Assembly (NCBI GenBank): GCA_023897205.1
Contig: JAHWDD010000014.1
Location: 372,001-436,000, forward strand
DNA from: Exophiala sp. HKRS030
Lineage: Eukaryota > Ascomycota > Eurotiomycetes > Chaetothyriales > Herpotrichiellaceae
Length of the DNA stretch: 64,000 nucleotides
Direction of reading: 5' to 3'
How positions within the stretch are numbered: the first letter of the stretch is position 1; the number at the start of each line of letters is the position of its first letter. Position numbers and translations under genes: made by a program. Below the pieces are notes generated by a model that searched no databases, was not told the DNA's origin, and saw only the letters and a list, made by a program, of their open reading frames with translations. Shown one piece after another: positions 24,048 to 36,233 of this stretch.

Positions 24048-25714
24048 CTAGAGGACTACACGTCTCAAACGAGAATCGTCAAACCAGACGTTGAGTTGAG
24101 AGGACTCGAATTCTGGCACTCCATCGCCACTGTCGAGTGTTTCGGCAATTTCAGACCACGAATCTTGCCAGAAGCTCAGGACAGAGTCTAGACCTCGCCC
24201 ACCTGTAAGGTTTTGCATTCTGTTCAATTGAGATCTCAGGAAATCCCGGTCTCGGCAGTGAACCGCGGCTGTCCCGAGGATAACGACGGGGCAAATCACC
24301 ACAGGCGTGATGTGCTGCGAAAGTCCATCGGACGAAGAGAGATCAGCCATTGTTTCGTGTAACAGTCGCTGCACACGATTGTCGGTTGCTCTGAGATCTG
24401 GTTCCAAGATCTTCCACAAGATGAGTTCGGCCGCAGCCAGATACAGATGCCGGACCCGAGCTGCCAAAGTTCCCACGCCGACAGAAGTATCATCATCAAA
24501 TCCAGATTCCGAATCTGGCGATCCTTCCGACCGCAACGCTCTCAAATGTTGACTTAACGACATGGCATCGTTTCGCTGCTTTCTGTCGAGTGGCATCATG
24601 CGCAAGAGGTATGAAACTTGGTACAATGAACCATATACGTCCGGTGGCAGTCCGAGCCACAGAGACCGCCGAAATGATGCGAGGTCTCCGCGTTTCATCG
24701 CTCGTGAATTCGTGATCAGTCTTGTCAGTGTTTCCATGGTATTATACCGTTTGACCAATTCAGGATGAAAGGGGCTGTTTATCGATATACGATAGACGAA
24801 TGCCTCGAGGACCAAAGCACCCAACTTCGTTTCGAGAAGACGAGTCGAGCATGCTTTGAGGAAAATATCTTGTGCGGCCAATAAGTGAGCGCAGGTGGGA
24901 GTTTTCGAAGATGAATCGAACCTCTGTCAAAGGAAAATTTGTGTCAGCACCCATGGCTTACCGAAAACAACTCGCAGGTCAAGATCTACCTCAAACAGGT
25001 GAAGCATCATAATTACTGCAAGCGAGGATTCCGCGACAGCAATTTCGGATAAATTTCCATCTGACATTTCCAAAGCCAGACCTCGGAGTGCTTCGCAATG
25101 ATGTCGAACGGCGACTTGCTGCCAGGTGGCCTGTTTGCGGGAGAGGAAAATAGAGGAGCATGAGACCATGGAATGGAAGATTGCAGGAGATCGGGCGGCG
25201 AGTGGAATGGTCAAGGAGATGATGCTGGATTCTGGCCCAAGGTCAATTGCGTGTGCTGGTCGGCTGAAGACAAAAAATAGATCTGTAAGTGAGCACGGCG
25301 GAATATCGTCGACCGACCACGGCATGGAGCTAGGCTTCGAGTATATGATGCTCTTGGTTACATTGTTTGACAGATCCTTGCCCGTCATCTCAGGGGGAGT
25401 ACGAGGCGTATGCTTGAACTTGGGCTCGCTGCTTGCTGGAGACGGCGAGGATGTAGGAGATCTACCAGGTGACGGGTAGTGGCATTGTACACCATCAAAT
25501 TTTGCACATCTCTCGCACACGGGCCGTCGCTCGTCACACTTCTTCTTCCGCTTCCGGCCTTTCGAACAATGAAAAAGTCAGTACTGCGGAAGATATGGCC
25601 AAACCTGATAGCTAGTTACTTACATGGCAGACAGCCAGACCAAGACCGAGTGTGTTTGCGTTTGACTTCGGTCTCGAGCAGACAGTCGCGGTAGAGTTCG
25701 AAATTGGAAAACAT
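24048..25714 (-). CDS. Zn2Cys6 transcription factor
   Basis: Three exons: 25714-25624, 25558-24990 and 24923-24048, 511 aa. The zinc cluster is split by the first intron: exon 1 ends in CLP plus one base, and exon 2 completes CRKRKKKCDERRPVCERC. This gives C-X2-C-X6-C-X6-C-X2-C-X7-C at about residues 28-55. The remainder fits the DUF3468 type. The second intron was set at a GTAGAT donor because the more obvious GTAAGC donor would shift the frame. The gene is tandem with the amidase (422 bp downstream on the same strand). Local control of the amidase or of the nitrilase region is plausible but not shown. Confidence 0.78.
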
Positions 25715-26512
25715 GTCCCCTGTGGCCTTTGCCGCTTGTGCGAAGGCTACGCCATCAACGAAGGGGCGAAGAAGTGAATGGTCTTGGATGGGTCAGCGTC
25801 GTCGCGTCGAGGATCGTACAGGCCCGAGCATCAATTAAATTTCATAGATAACGACTGATTGATAGCCCAGACTGTGTTCTCATATTCCGAGGCTGAGTTT
25901 GGACATCAACAAGAGTTGAGTGTTGTCAAGATACGATTGTCCATAGTAGAAATACCTAGCGCGGCGGCAATCCATTTCGGGCTTAGAGGCAACCTGATTA
26001 GCGTTTGAAGTGTCAAACCGTTGATTGTCAGGTCGAATATTAATTTTCAAAATACAGCTGGCTGTACGATACGATACCGGAATGCGGGTTGACGTTTCTC
26101 GGCCTTCAAAAGCAGCGGCGAAGTGAGAAAAGACCAGCAGTACAAGAAGTGCCTCATGTTCCGAGATATTTGATGGCAGTTCTGACATGGAATGGTGGTT
26201 CTACTACTGGTGGCCAGCGTGGGTATACTTCAAGAACAGATAGGCCTGTTGGACATGGCCGGCATGGGTGATAAGTATCACATACCCACGTCTGCATTAC
26301 GCATAAGACTATTCTTATCGGTGAAGTACCCCCCAATCGTAATATCTCAGTATCAATTCCTAGGTCTAAGCTGAACGGTAACCGACAAAGAACAAGTGAG
26401 TCAAGAGATATTCTTGAGGACAGTGGGAATGACGAGCACCGAGACACTAATAATGACAGTAATAACAACTCAAATTATCACCTACTAATGCAGAGGTGGG
26501 TGTGGGTGGTAC
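25715..26512. other. Intergenic region between two regulator genes
   Basis: 798 bp. Several short frames exist, but none has protein-like motifs. No repeats are noted. Confidence 0.3.
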
Positions 26513-28083
26513 CTATAGCCCAAGCATGCCTCGCCTACACTTATCAAGTAACCTCCTCGTGGCCTGATTGCAGACGACATCAACCCACAGAAACCCTCTC
26601 ATCGCCTCTCTCACAGCATCCCAATTCGCAAGGTCGAACTGCTTGCCCACAACCTCCAGCCATTGCCGCAATTGTTCATCCTCGCTTGGGTTCAGTGGTG
26701 TGAAGGTAATGCCGTAGATGATCAATACCCAAAGTCTCGTTTTGGAGTCCATGACAACAAGATCTTTTCGCATTGTTCGATCTATGGACCGCTGAGACGC
26801 AGACTTCAGCCAGGTAAATGGCAGTCGAACTAGTGGCCATTGTAAAACGGTTCTGGCGCAGAAGGAGAGCATGGTCAGATGAATCAACTCGTTGCATGAG
26901 CCTGGCACGCAAGGCATGTAGGCTAGCCGATATATGACAGAGAATATCGTATCACGAAGCAGGGCGTCAGGAAGTTTGCTGCGCCGCATGGATGCCTTAT
27001 TGAGCAGGGAGAAGAAACTACCAAGACAGTCCCGGATTTGACAAAGCTCCAGATCATCAATGGTGACAGACCTGTGAAGGGAGACCGATTCATCCTGAAA
27101 GGATATTTCCGAGGCAGGAACACCCATGTTTTCCTTCAACAGCAGAGGCGCTTCGCCTGTTGCGATAGAGACGGAAAGGTCACATCTGCGTGCCATTAGC
27201 CCGATCGGTCATGATTTCTGAGAGTTCGATGACCTCTTCGTTGAATCCTTTCCAATTTTGCTTCAACGTTTCCGAGCAAAGAAGCACTCAGTTTCCTTTG
27301 ACGGAGCATTGGTTCGGGCCTCGGGGATGAGTTCACTTACCGCATGATCTCTATCATCTGTTTTATCCTGCCTCGAAATGCGTTAAGCCCACCCTCTCTC
27401 ATGCTGACCAGCTTGCTCAACGCCAGGAGGTGACATCTTGCAAGACTGAAGTTCTCTAGTAGCAAAGCATGCATAGCAAAAACAAACACGGCCGTGATCG
27501 CTGCGTCGTGTAACTGGCTTTTCAGGACGGGGGATCGGTTGTCAACCGCTGCAAGTCGTTCTCGTAACAGCCGGAGAGCTTGGCCGTAATGCTGCAAACC
27601 ATTGTCATGGCGATTCCTCCACGGTTGAGATGTAGCCTGTTGGAAAGCAATGTCGATGAACGCAGCAGCTCCAAATACCATGATGTTCATGTAAAGCGAG
27701 TCATGCATGAGCGGCGACAGGCATACAACGTCATCATTGCTGTTATCGAAGGCGACGCAGGGCTCGAGCATGTACACGTGTTCCGACATTGTGATACAAA
27801 GCCGAAGGGTCACATTTCTGAGATGAAGATCGACTTTGTCCGCGAACACCAATAATGACAAGTCAGAACAGACTGTGCGAGGGACTCTTGACTGAATTTG
27901 ACCATCGCTGTGCTCGGTTTGGTCACTGGTGAGGATACCAGCGCCCGGAATTTTAGATTGCTTTGGGTTCTTCGGAGTGCGTCCTCGATTCTTTCCCAGC
28001 ATGACATGGCGGCGAATCGCCCTGCGTGTCTTTTGCTGCTCATCATTGGAAGCACCCGCCGACACAAACTGCATGCCTGCCAT
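26513..28083 (-). CDS. Fungal transcription-factor-domain protein without a zinc cluster
   Basis: Two exons: 28083-27341 and 27185-26513, 471 aa, joined across a 155-bp intron whose acceptor (GCACGCAG) is the only one that avoids an upstream in-frame stop. The N-terminus has the RRAIRRHVMLGKNR motif found at the start of many fungal regulator-like proteins that lack a DNA-binding cluster. The rest is an alpha-helical region resembling DUF3468-type regulators. No CX2CX6C pattern occurs in the predicted protein or in the bases just upstream. It could be a co-regulator or a diverged regulator. It is divergent from the frameshifted SDR across 670 bp. Confidence 0.65.
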
Positions 28084-28753
28084 CGGTGTGCTGTAGTCTC
28101 ATGAACTCAATGCATGTGCGGGTGAAGAAAGCTGTAATCATCCTGCGAGCTAGGCCGGTGCCGTTACTAATCATATTCCTCACGGTCAATTCGCCCAATG
28201 CTACGGCCCTGCAAACCTCCGGCCATTGTAACTGGAGCTTGATCTGAAGTCAAGTAGACCATCTCAAAACAAATTTGAGCGGTTCAGAGATGACATAAAT
28301 GCCGGCTGCGGGCGGTTGTTTGGACCGATGGCCAAACTCGGTTCAACCAAGCTCCCGTCTTCTAGTCAGACTCGGGGAGACTGGCCTGGACCCCTTTCCC
28401 AGGCGCCAATTTCTGGCTTGTAGGCTAGCGTGGTCAGCCATGCAGCCACCCTTTACGCTAGCCCATCTAGGCAGGATATTGTATCCTCGTTACGGTAAGG
28501 CGTGAGGATTGTCGTGGTGGTATTTCAGTCCTCGGTCCCTGAGCGCTTTTTGTGATTCATATTGCCCGATCAACAATGGTTCACGAGTACGAATACAAGG
28601 CCATGGCATGGAGATGGAACAACACGCTCAGGGAAGCAGGTGTGGCGGACTATATTTAGCTTCGCAAGTCGAGCCATCTACCATATAAGCAGGCAACAAA
28701 CCTGCGACCATGGATTCCAAGGCATACTACTCCAACCAACCCATCAACCCGCT
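28084..28753. promoter_or_regulatory. Divergent promoter region of regulator-like gene and SDR
   Basis: 670 bp between opposed start codons, so it should contain both promoters. No specific operator could be defined. Confidence 0.3.
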
Positions 28754-29983
28754 ATGGCTTCAAAAGACTTGCCTCCACGAACAGAGGCCTTCTTTCCGAC
28801 CATCTTCTATAAGACACAATTCTGCGAAAAGCATGGTGGCCTTCCGCTCGGGTTGACACTCTTGTCCAAAGTCGCCATTGTCACAGGCTCAAATGTTGGC
28901 CTCGGATTTGAAAGCGCGAGACAGCTGCTGGCCCTGAATCTCTCTCATCTGATACTTGCTGTACGTTCCACTGAAAAGGGCGAACAGGCGGCAAGTCAAC
29001 TCCGCGCTCAGTTTCCACATGCGAAGATCGAAGTGTGGAAGCTGGACATGTGCAGCTACTCGTCGATCCAAGAGTTTGCTTTCAGGGTGGACGCGGACTT
29101 GACCAGGCTGGACATTGCTCTTCTAAACGCGGGCCTTGTGAAGCCATCTTACACCGTGGTCAAGGAGACAGGTCATGAAGAGACCGTGCAAGTGGTGAGT
29201 TTACGGATCCAAACGATGATGGCACCCACAAGGATGATACTGACCTCTTTTTGCTTCAGAACTACCTTTCGACGGTGCTCCTGGCACTCCTCCTCATCCC
29301 AAGCCTATGCACCAAGCGACCTCCTGGAGGACAACCAGGCAGACTGACGATGGTCAATTCAGGACTCTCCCTCGTCGGGAAGCTTCCTTTGAATCCCAAA
29401 AAGCCAGAGCAGCCCATTCTACAATCTTTCGACAACAAGGAGAATTTCAGCAGCACGTCATGGTACAACAACTCCAAAACACTCATGCATTTGTTCCTGT
29501 GGAAGCTGTCCGTTACCTTCACGCTGACGATGTTATTGTCAACATTGTCGATCCGGGTTACGTCAAAGGCACTGAAGGTGTCAGTAAAATGCCCAAGCTT
29601 ACAGCGATGATGGCCAAGTCTTTCGCAGCCCTCACGGGGAGAACGGTTCAAGTCGGCGCATCCACCTATGTCGACGCTGTGGCGGTGAAGGGCAAGGAGA
29701 GCCACTGTTGCTTCCTCACCAGTTGGAGAATCCATCCGTAAGTCTACTAACGCAGGACATGGATGTGTGGTCTGCTGATCTTGTATCTACCAGATTTGCG
29801 CCCTTTCTTTACACGCCGAAAGGTAAGACGTTAATAGAGAAGCTGTGGCAGGAGACTTTGGCGGAGCTGAAATTCGCCAAACCTGAAGCATTGCTGTCGG
29901 AAAAGAGTCTCAGAGACGCTGAGGCTGGCCACGATGGAGGATTCAGAGACTTTATCCATCCGAATGTCGAGGACAGAGAATGA
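28754..29983 (+). pseudogene. Short-chain dehydrogenase with a single-base frameshift
   Basis: Three exons: 28754-29194, 29260-29737 and 29794-29983. The cofactor motif TGSNVGLG, the NAG motif (LLNAGLV) and the YxxxK catalytic pair (WYNNSK) are present, with the family's VDPGYVKG after them, as in retinol-dehydrogenase-like SDRs. The frame that encodes WYNNSK through LFLWKL (to about 29508) is not the frame that encodes RYLHADDVIVNIVDPG (from 29511). One base appears to be missing at 29505-29515, and no intron with GT-AG borders can bridge the step without deleting the VDPG motif. The exons sum to 1109 nt, one short of 370 codons. Either this is a recent pseudogene or the assembly has an error. 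Confidence 0.7.
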
Positions 29984-31379
29984 TGAGATGGTATGAAGCG
30001 TAGCCTAACTTTATTTCCAGTTCTCTCAAGTTCTCTACATTGGCGTTGGCTGTGAGTTCTATTGTATCTAGACTACAAGGACCATCGCCATGCACTCTGA
30101 TCAACCTTCCGACAACATGGACTATCAACAGCAGCCGATCTTTGACATTAATTTCCCCTGAATGTTCCTACACTTGTATGTTATTGTGCTTGAAGGTCGA
30201 GGTCATAACCTTGCACGAAATTGATGGAAATGTCCAGAACCGTTTTTAGCAACCATTGACACGTTGCCATTGTGTGAAGGAGGTCTGAAATTGTCATCGC
30301 GCCGGCTTGTCAATTACTATTCACGCTGTATTAGGCTAGGGATTACCGACGCTTTTTGAACTGCATAAAACGTCGACATCGGCGTGCCGAAAGGCCGTGG
30401 AGATATTCGTCGCGGAATAGAATCGTGGACCCAGAAGTTCCTTATGCTTTGAGTTCTTGTACCCAGAGCACCTAGATAGGAAGACCTACTTTAGTTGTGT
30501 TATCACTCTGCCTGTTCGCAGACCGTTCCCCAAAATAAAACCACCACACTCCTCTGTCTGCCCCAACCAGGCGTGGACATGTTCGTGACAAGTTTGTTTG
30601 CACAATTTGTTAACCCTTCAGGTGAGCCTCTTGCCACCTTCATGTAAGGGACCTCTCAAATACCCTCCACCTCTCCCCCGTGAGATCTTTCTGTTGTCAC
30701 AATTTAGATATGGATCTGAGAACTGCTTGAACGAAGAAATATGCTTTATATTGGCCATGTAAGTGGCTTACGCGACGCTCCTTGACCAGCGGGACACTCC
30801 GACGACGTGGAAGATTTTCTGCTTTAACTAAGCGTGATTGTTTTCTCCTTTCGCCTTTTTGATTGGCGATGACAATTTCACGCAGTTCGAGGGACGGAGT
30901 TGATTTGCGCAGAACCCCGCGTCGCCTGGTAAAATTGCCTCGGCTCAACAGCTGTTGCGCTGCACTTGCCTCCAATCAAAACTGGATATCTCAACGCCAG
31001 AGAAGGTGGCAAAATCGAAGTGATACCAACATTGCCGAAGTTGCTCTCATGTTGGAAGAACGTCAATTGGCTCAGACTTTTTCTCGGTGTTGAGGTAAAA
31101 CGCGCTCAGAGTTCTCGAAACAATCAATACTAGACACTCCTGGGCAATACGACGGTCTTTGCTTGCTAGAACCTACAGTACAATGGAATGACCTCAGCCT
31201 AAATCTGGTTTCACCAACTGGCAACACGCTGAACGTCTCTCCACCAAAATGTCTCTCATTCCAAGCCCATTTTACTCCCTCTCCCATTGCCTACGTTGCC
31301 GCCGCTGATCATGTAGTCTTTAGACTAACAACAATCCTCAACAACGGACCGGTATGCGGAACTTGGTCCCGTCCTCGAC
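29984..31379. other. Long intergenic region, 1.4 kb
   Basis: Between the broken SDR and the next regulator. Short frames on both strands show no domain motifs. I see no tRNA or clear repeat. It includes the promoter of the 31380 regulator. Confidence 0.3.
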
Positions 31380-33496
31380 ATGCTGAAAGCAGCCTCACGA
31401 GGGCGTGCCAGAAAGGTGTGTGTGAATTGTCATGTTCGAAAGGTAACTGCCACATACTCCCGTATGTTGTCATTCATGGCTGACGAAGGATTCAACTAGG
31501 TAAAATGTGATTTGGAGGCACAGGAGGATAGGCCATGTCACAACTGCCGCAGGCACGGTATTTCGTGCGAGTACAAATTCCACTTTCTTCTCGCCTTGTG
31601 CATTCAACTGAACATTTCTCAGGCCAAGAACTCGTCAGTGGACGCGCCTCACGACCAAACAAAGACCGGGAACTACTGAAAACCCTCACTCCCATGACCA
31701 TTTGGCGCTTTCACCGCTATCCACCACAGACGCTCCCCAGCTATCCACCTCTCCCATACCCAGGGGCAAGAACGATGACATTTTGACAGTGCCTGATTCC
31801 ACACCGAGAGCAGACCTCACTCCTCGAAGCGAGGTGTACATTGGGACTACGTCGTTGATGACAGACCTATGGTCAAGTTCTGCTCAATTGGATGACTCAT
31901 CTTTCTCTGATCAGATCGGCCAAAAGCTGATGGAGATAAGTGGTGCAGATAAGTCTCCTTCTGACCTCATGGTTGAGGCGTCAAGAGAGTATTATTACAA
32001 GTATGTGTATCATTATTTTCCCGTTCTGGACGTGGGGCACCTCACAACAGATGAGAGCTCCTCTTTACTTTTGAAGCACGCTCTTTGCTTGGTTGGCGTG
32101 GTGATGAGGCAACCGCGCGAGCCAGACCCTCTAACTGAGGCCGATCAAATCTATGTTAAGATCAAGAGTCTTCTCTTCGCCACCCATGAGAAGAACTTTT
32201 TTATCGTCCTCAAGGTTCTCTGCCTGCTTACGGTATGGAATATCAAGGGGCCTAACATTATTTCAATGGACAATACCTGGTATAGGCTGTCAGTGGCAGC
32301 TAACCTTATGATTTCGTTGGGCCTACATCGTGACTTTATCTGTGCTCAGAAACCCCAGCCAGGTTGTGCGCGGCGAATGGCTTGGAGTATCTTTGTGAGA
32401 CTCACACAACGTTTCATTCCTTTCTCCATTTACAGGGCTCATTGAAAAGCTTAGAATCTAGACAAGACGATGGCTACGGTATTTGACAGACCGTGCATCC
32501 TCAAACCTCAAGACTTCGACGTTCGCCCGCTTGTGCCCGGTGACTTTGCGACATCAGATCGAAAAAATGTCATTTTCATGGCGTACTGCAAGCTGGGGCT
32601 TATCCGCCATCAAACCCAAGCTCTACAGGCCAAGAGCTCTCAGGATCTTCAGCAAGAAGTAAGTAGCCAGAGAGGTCACACTGTTCAACACCCTGGTCGG
32701 ACACTCCTCGATTCTAGGCCTATCAGGCTAGTGTCTAGTAGCTGAATAATATTTCTAGGGTCAGAAGATCGTTGTTTCACTTAAGGAATGGATCCAGACC
32801 TTACCCGAGGCAATCCACCTATACTCTACTGACAACACCAAAGCGTATCAAAGGGAAATATTCGAGTTACACATTGCATATTTTGCCGCAATCATTCACT
32901 ATTGCCACCAGTTAGACAAAGTTTCGCAGGTGTCGATGGGACTGTTTCCTTCTCTGGTAGCATCTTCATGCATAGCCAGATTATATGAGGAGATGAACTA
33001 TCGGGACGATGTCGGTCATCTCCTTACTGTGCATAATTGGTACTCGATGATGGCTTCCGCACCTTTGCTTAGCTCCTGCGAAGAAGGTCAGGAAGAGGCA
33101 GATATCTCCCGGAGAGAACTTGACATTCTGGAAACAACCTTGGGTCTTTTGCGGAGAAAGTGGTATGGGGCACGTGTGATCCACGACACCATTAAACGGC
33201 TGCGGAGGGGCACGAGAGTGGGAGTCAGCGTGGCAACACCACGGCATCCAGTCTCCCCACTGCCACTTAATGACGCGCAAGAATTGTTCCCATTTCCAAA
33301 CTCTCTGGCTCCGAGAATGAAGCTCTTGGATGACGAATGGGCCAGGCCAATATTCTTGTCGGACGAGGCAGAACTTCAGCTTCCAGATATGGACATGAGC
33401 TGGATATTTGATGAATTTGCAGGCACGTACAACACTGCATTCGTTAACACACGAGATTTTCTTGACCCAGAGTCGGCAATGTCTTTGGAGTTATAA
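31380..33496 (+). CDS. Zn2Cys6 transcription factor (Fungal_trans middle-homology type)
   Basis: Five exons: 31380-31442, 31500-31570, 31623-32394, 32455-32658 and 32759-33496, 615 aa. The zinc cluster spans the first intron: CVNCHVRK then VKCDLEAQEDRPCHNCRRHGISC, i.e. C-X2-C-X6-C-X9-C-X2-C-X6-C at residues 14-44. A long regulatory region follows, with YYYKYVYHYFPVLD and LSVAANLMISLGLHRD, the usual signature of the fungal-specific transcription factor domain (PF04082 type). Intron borders were chosen to avoid in-frame stops, and all give integral phases. The gene converges on the alkylsulfatase, which makes it a candidate regulator of the alkylsulfatase/transporter pair, without direct proof. 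Confidence 0.8.
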
Positions 33497-33849
33497 AATA
33501 AGACCGCCGATTCCCCCCAGAATATCGTGTTCCCAGCTAACCCCAATCTGAAAGGAGAGGGATCCAAGACTGCAAGAGAGGATGGGGATATCGCTGTGGG
33601 AGAGCTTTCAAGAAGCAAATCTTCCACCGCCTGAGTAAAAAAGGTAGTAATTAATCAGAGTTGCACCAATAAAACGATGCTTGGAAAGCCGGAGAATCAG
33701 GAAAGTAGTGTTCAATAGCTATTGGACGATATTCTGATGATATTGTCTCCAACACCGGAGCTCAGATTTGACGCGTAATGTTGTAGGTTTTGCAGGTTTG
33801 ATTACATTCCAGATGCATTTGCTCGAAATCTTGTACAGCCGCATCCTCG
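33497..33849. other. Convergent 3' region
   Basis: 353 bp between the stop codons of the regulator and the alkylsulfatase. No gene is seen. Confidence 0.3.
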
Positions 33850-35784
33850 TCACAGATGGCTGATCGTGTTTTGGCTGCCTATTCTGATTCCCGCAAAGGA
33901 CAGGAGTTTACCTAGGGCGCCAATATCTCCTTTCAAAATCTGAAACCTCGCCCTGTCTTCCTTTTCAGTAAGTAAGTCCTGTAATGCACCTTTGGTGAGA
34001 GCCAGAGCAAGATCCAGTAGGCCTGCATCCGCTAAAGCTGTGTCCCTGCATCGACGATAAGTCAAAGCGCCGTTGCTTAGTATCAGCAGCCAAATTTCCT
34101 TGATGTCTGTTACATCAATACCGATGCTGATCGGATACGGCACTTCCTCTCCCGCCAATTCTCCATCGATATTGACCGAGAGTCCAGAGAGCCACTGTTC
34201 GATCGAAAGCTGGGAAGGAAACGACGCTTGCGGCGGCGATCTCTGGTTGCGTGATAGGTGATCTTCGCCGAGTTCAGCTGCCTGACTAAGATAGATGTTT
34301 CTCCACGTCGCGTTCTCAGATCCGTGGCCGAGCCGCATGAAGACTTGTGACAATACCTGCCGAGATTGGCTTTGTATCTTTTGTGAATCGACATCATCTG
34401 CTGCCACCAGATGGCCGAGTAGTGTCGCCGCGAACCTCAAATTACCCTTGAAGATGAATTGCCTCGCCTTTTCCAGCGTCTGCTCTGCACCACCCATACA
34501 TTCGACATATCGGGACCCTTCCTCAGCTGGAGGCAATTTCCATAGATTTTCTGCCTTGCCGTCAAACCACGTCATATACCGCTGATAAATGCCCTTGACA
34601 TTGTGGCTGATACTGCCATAGAAGCCTTGTGCATGCCAAGCACGTCTCAAGTTTGGGGGCAGAACCAATCTCTCTGCAATCTCGGTGCCGTTTAGTCCAT
34701 GGTTCATCAGCCGGATCGTCTGATCGTGTAGAAATGCATAGAGATCACGCTGCTCTCCGATGAATCTCTGTACATTGTTTTCACCCCATGTCGGCCACCC
34801 GTGACTCGCGAACAAGACCTCAGACTTGGCCTTGGGGCTTGTAAACATGAATAGGCTTTCATCCAGATATGTGGACCAGGCTTTGGCGTCCCGAACCAAG
34901 GCCCCGCGCAACGTCACAATATTATGAAGCGCATGCGTGGCACACTCGGCGATCAAGAGAGCTTGCTCCTGTGGGAAGTAGATGTTCATCTCTGACGGGG
35001 CCTCGGTGTTCGGAACGAGCTGGAAGACGATCCTGACGCCGTCAATGACCAGGCTCTGAGAGGTATGGGTGATGATAGTCGTGGGTGGAAGCAGGCTCGT
35101 TTTTCCCTGTGAGGTGCCCATCCCGAGCCCGACTCCCACCTGGCCAGCAGGTGACCGTGGCAGAAACGCTCCATACATGTGTGCCGCCCTCTTTCGCATG
35201 ATGGGTCCCGCAAGCACGTTCTCGGACAAGGCTTCTTCCATAAACCCTTCGGGGGCAATGATCTTGATGCCCTCGGGTACAGCATCGTCATCGGATCCTG
35301 CAAAGAGGCCCGCAGCACCACCATAGTGATCGATATGAGAGTGCGTGTAAACCACAGCCTTGATTGCGCGGACCGGTCGGTGCTGTTGATAGAAGGCCAG
35401 CGCCGCCGCGGCACATTCACACGAGACAAGCGGGTCGATTACGATGACCCCCATGTCGCCCTCGACAAATGTGATGTGTGAGATGTCAAACCCCCGTACC
35501 TGATAGATGGACGGTGTGATCCGGTAAAGACCCTGTTTTGATAACAGCTGTGCCTGGCGCCAGAGCCTCGCATCCACGGTGGGCGGGGCTTCTTGAGCAT
35601 GGACGAAGCTGTATTCGTCGTTGTCCCAGACTTTCCGACCCTGTGCATTTCGGATCACGCAGGGCTTTAGGGAGTCAATGAATCCCCGGTCTGCGTCAGA
35701 GAAGTCGCGAGTGTCGGCGAACGATGGACCGACATCATTACCGTGGGAGGGGTATGTGGTTGACCGTGGTTTGGAGACAGCCAT
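33850..35784 (-). CDS. Alkyl/aryl-sulfatase (SdsA1/BDS1-type metallo-beta-lactamase)
   Basis: One intron-free frame of 644 aa from the ATG at 35784 (an ATG at 35853 would add 23 residues). The zinc site THSHIDHYGG lies in the N-terminal third, followed by the SEMNIYFPQEQALLIAE and SHGWPTWG segments of the family. A helical dimerisation region with YQRYMTWFDG and a C-terminal SCP2-like domain complete the three-domain layout. Such enzymes release sulfate from alkyl sulfates such as SDS and serve sulfur scavenging; yeast BDS1 is the best-known fungal member. The missing introns, unlike most neighbours, fit the idea that fungi acquired this family from bacteria. It is divergent from a Dal5-type transporter across 449 bp. 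Confidence 0.88.
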   Translation of the reverse strand: MAVSKPRSTTYPSHGNDVGPSFADTRDFSDADRGFIDSLKPCVIRNAQGRKVWDNDEYSFVHAQEAPPTVDARLWRQAQLLSKQGLYRITPSIYQVRGFDISHITFVEGDMGVIVIDPLVSCECAAAALAFYQQHRPVRAIKAVVYTHSHIDHYGGAAGLFAGSDDDAVPEGIKIIAPEGFMEEALSENVLAGPIMRKRAAHMYGAFLPRSPAGQVGVGLGMGTSQGKTSLLPPTTIITHTSQSLVIDGVRIVFQLVPNTEAPSEMNIYFPQEQALLIAECATHALHNIVTLRGALVRDAKAWSTYLDESLFMFTSPKAKSEVLFASHGWPTWGENNVQRFIGEQRDLYAFLHDQTIRLMNHGLNGTEIAERLVLPPNLRRAWHAQGFYGSISHNVKGIYQRYMTWFDGKAENLWKLPPAEEGSRYVECMGGAEQTLEKARQFIFKGNLRFAATLLGHLVAADDVDSQKIQSQSRQVLSQVFMRLGHGSENATWRNIYLSQAAELGEDHLSRNQRSPPQASFPSQLSIEQWLSGLSVNIDGELAGEEVPYPISIGIDVTDIKEIWLLILSNGALTYRRCRDTALADAGLLDLALALTKGALQDLLTEKEDRARFQILKGDIGALGKLLSFAGIRIGSQNTISHL

Positions 35785-36233
35785 GCCCGGCGAAATATTC
35801 AAAGTAGAAGCTTGCCAACTGGTTGGTGTTTTCTTCAACCTGTTGCATACCACACGGGCAAGCTTGGTACCATAAATCCATTGACGGATTCGGAGTCTGG
35901 GGCAGCTTGGGATAGTCCGCGACAGAGAGATAGGTTCAAATGGACCGAAAAGAGCCGCGGCGTCAGCATGTCGCCTTGCCGAGTGGAATTCCAGGTGATC
36001 CCAGCTTTACTGGGTTATCAGAAGCTACATATGTAAGTGAACTAATCAAAGGACAGCGAATCCAGAGTCTGTAACACCAGGAGGGGGTGGGAATGGGGTC
36101 AATTCGGCTAACAACCTGGCAAATTGTTCGGCATAATTCGGTATCGGATTCGGTAGGTGATGGCAGAAAAGAGGCTTGGGTGAGTGAATCAGATATCAAA
36201 GTGCGAAAAACACAATGAATCTTTCAAAAAGTC
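35785..36233. promoter_or_regulatory. Shared promoter region of alkylsulfatase and Dal5-type transporter
   Basis: 449 bp between two opposed start codons. Co-regulation, probably by sulfur limitation, is suggested by the gene pair. I could not assign a particular activator site. Confidence 0.35.
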
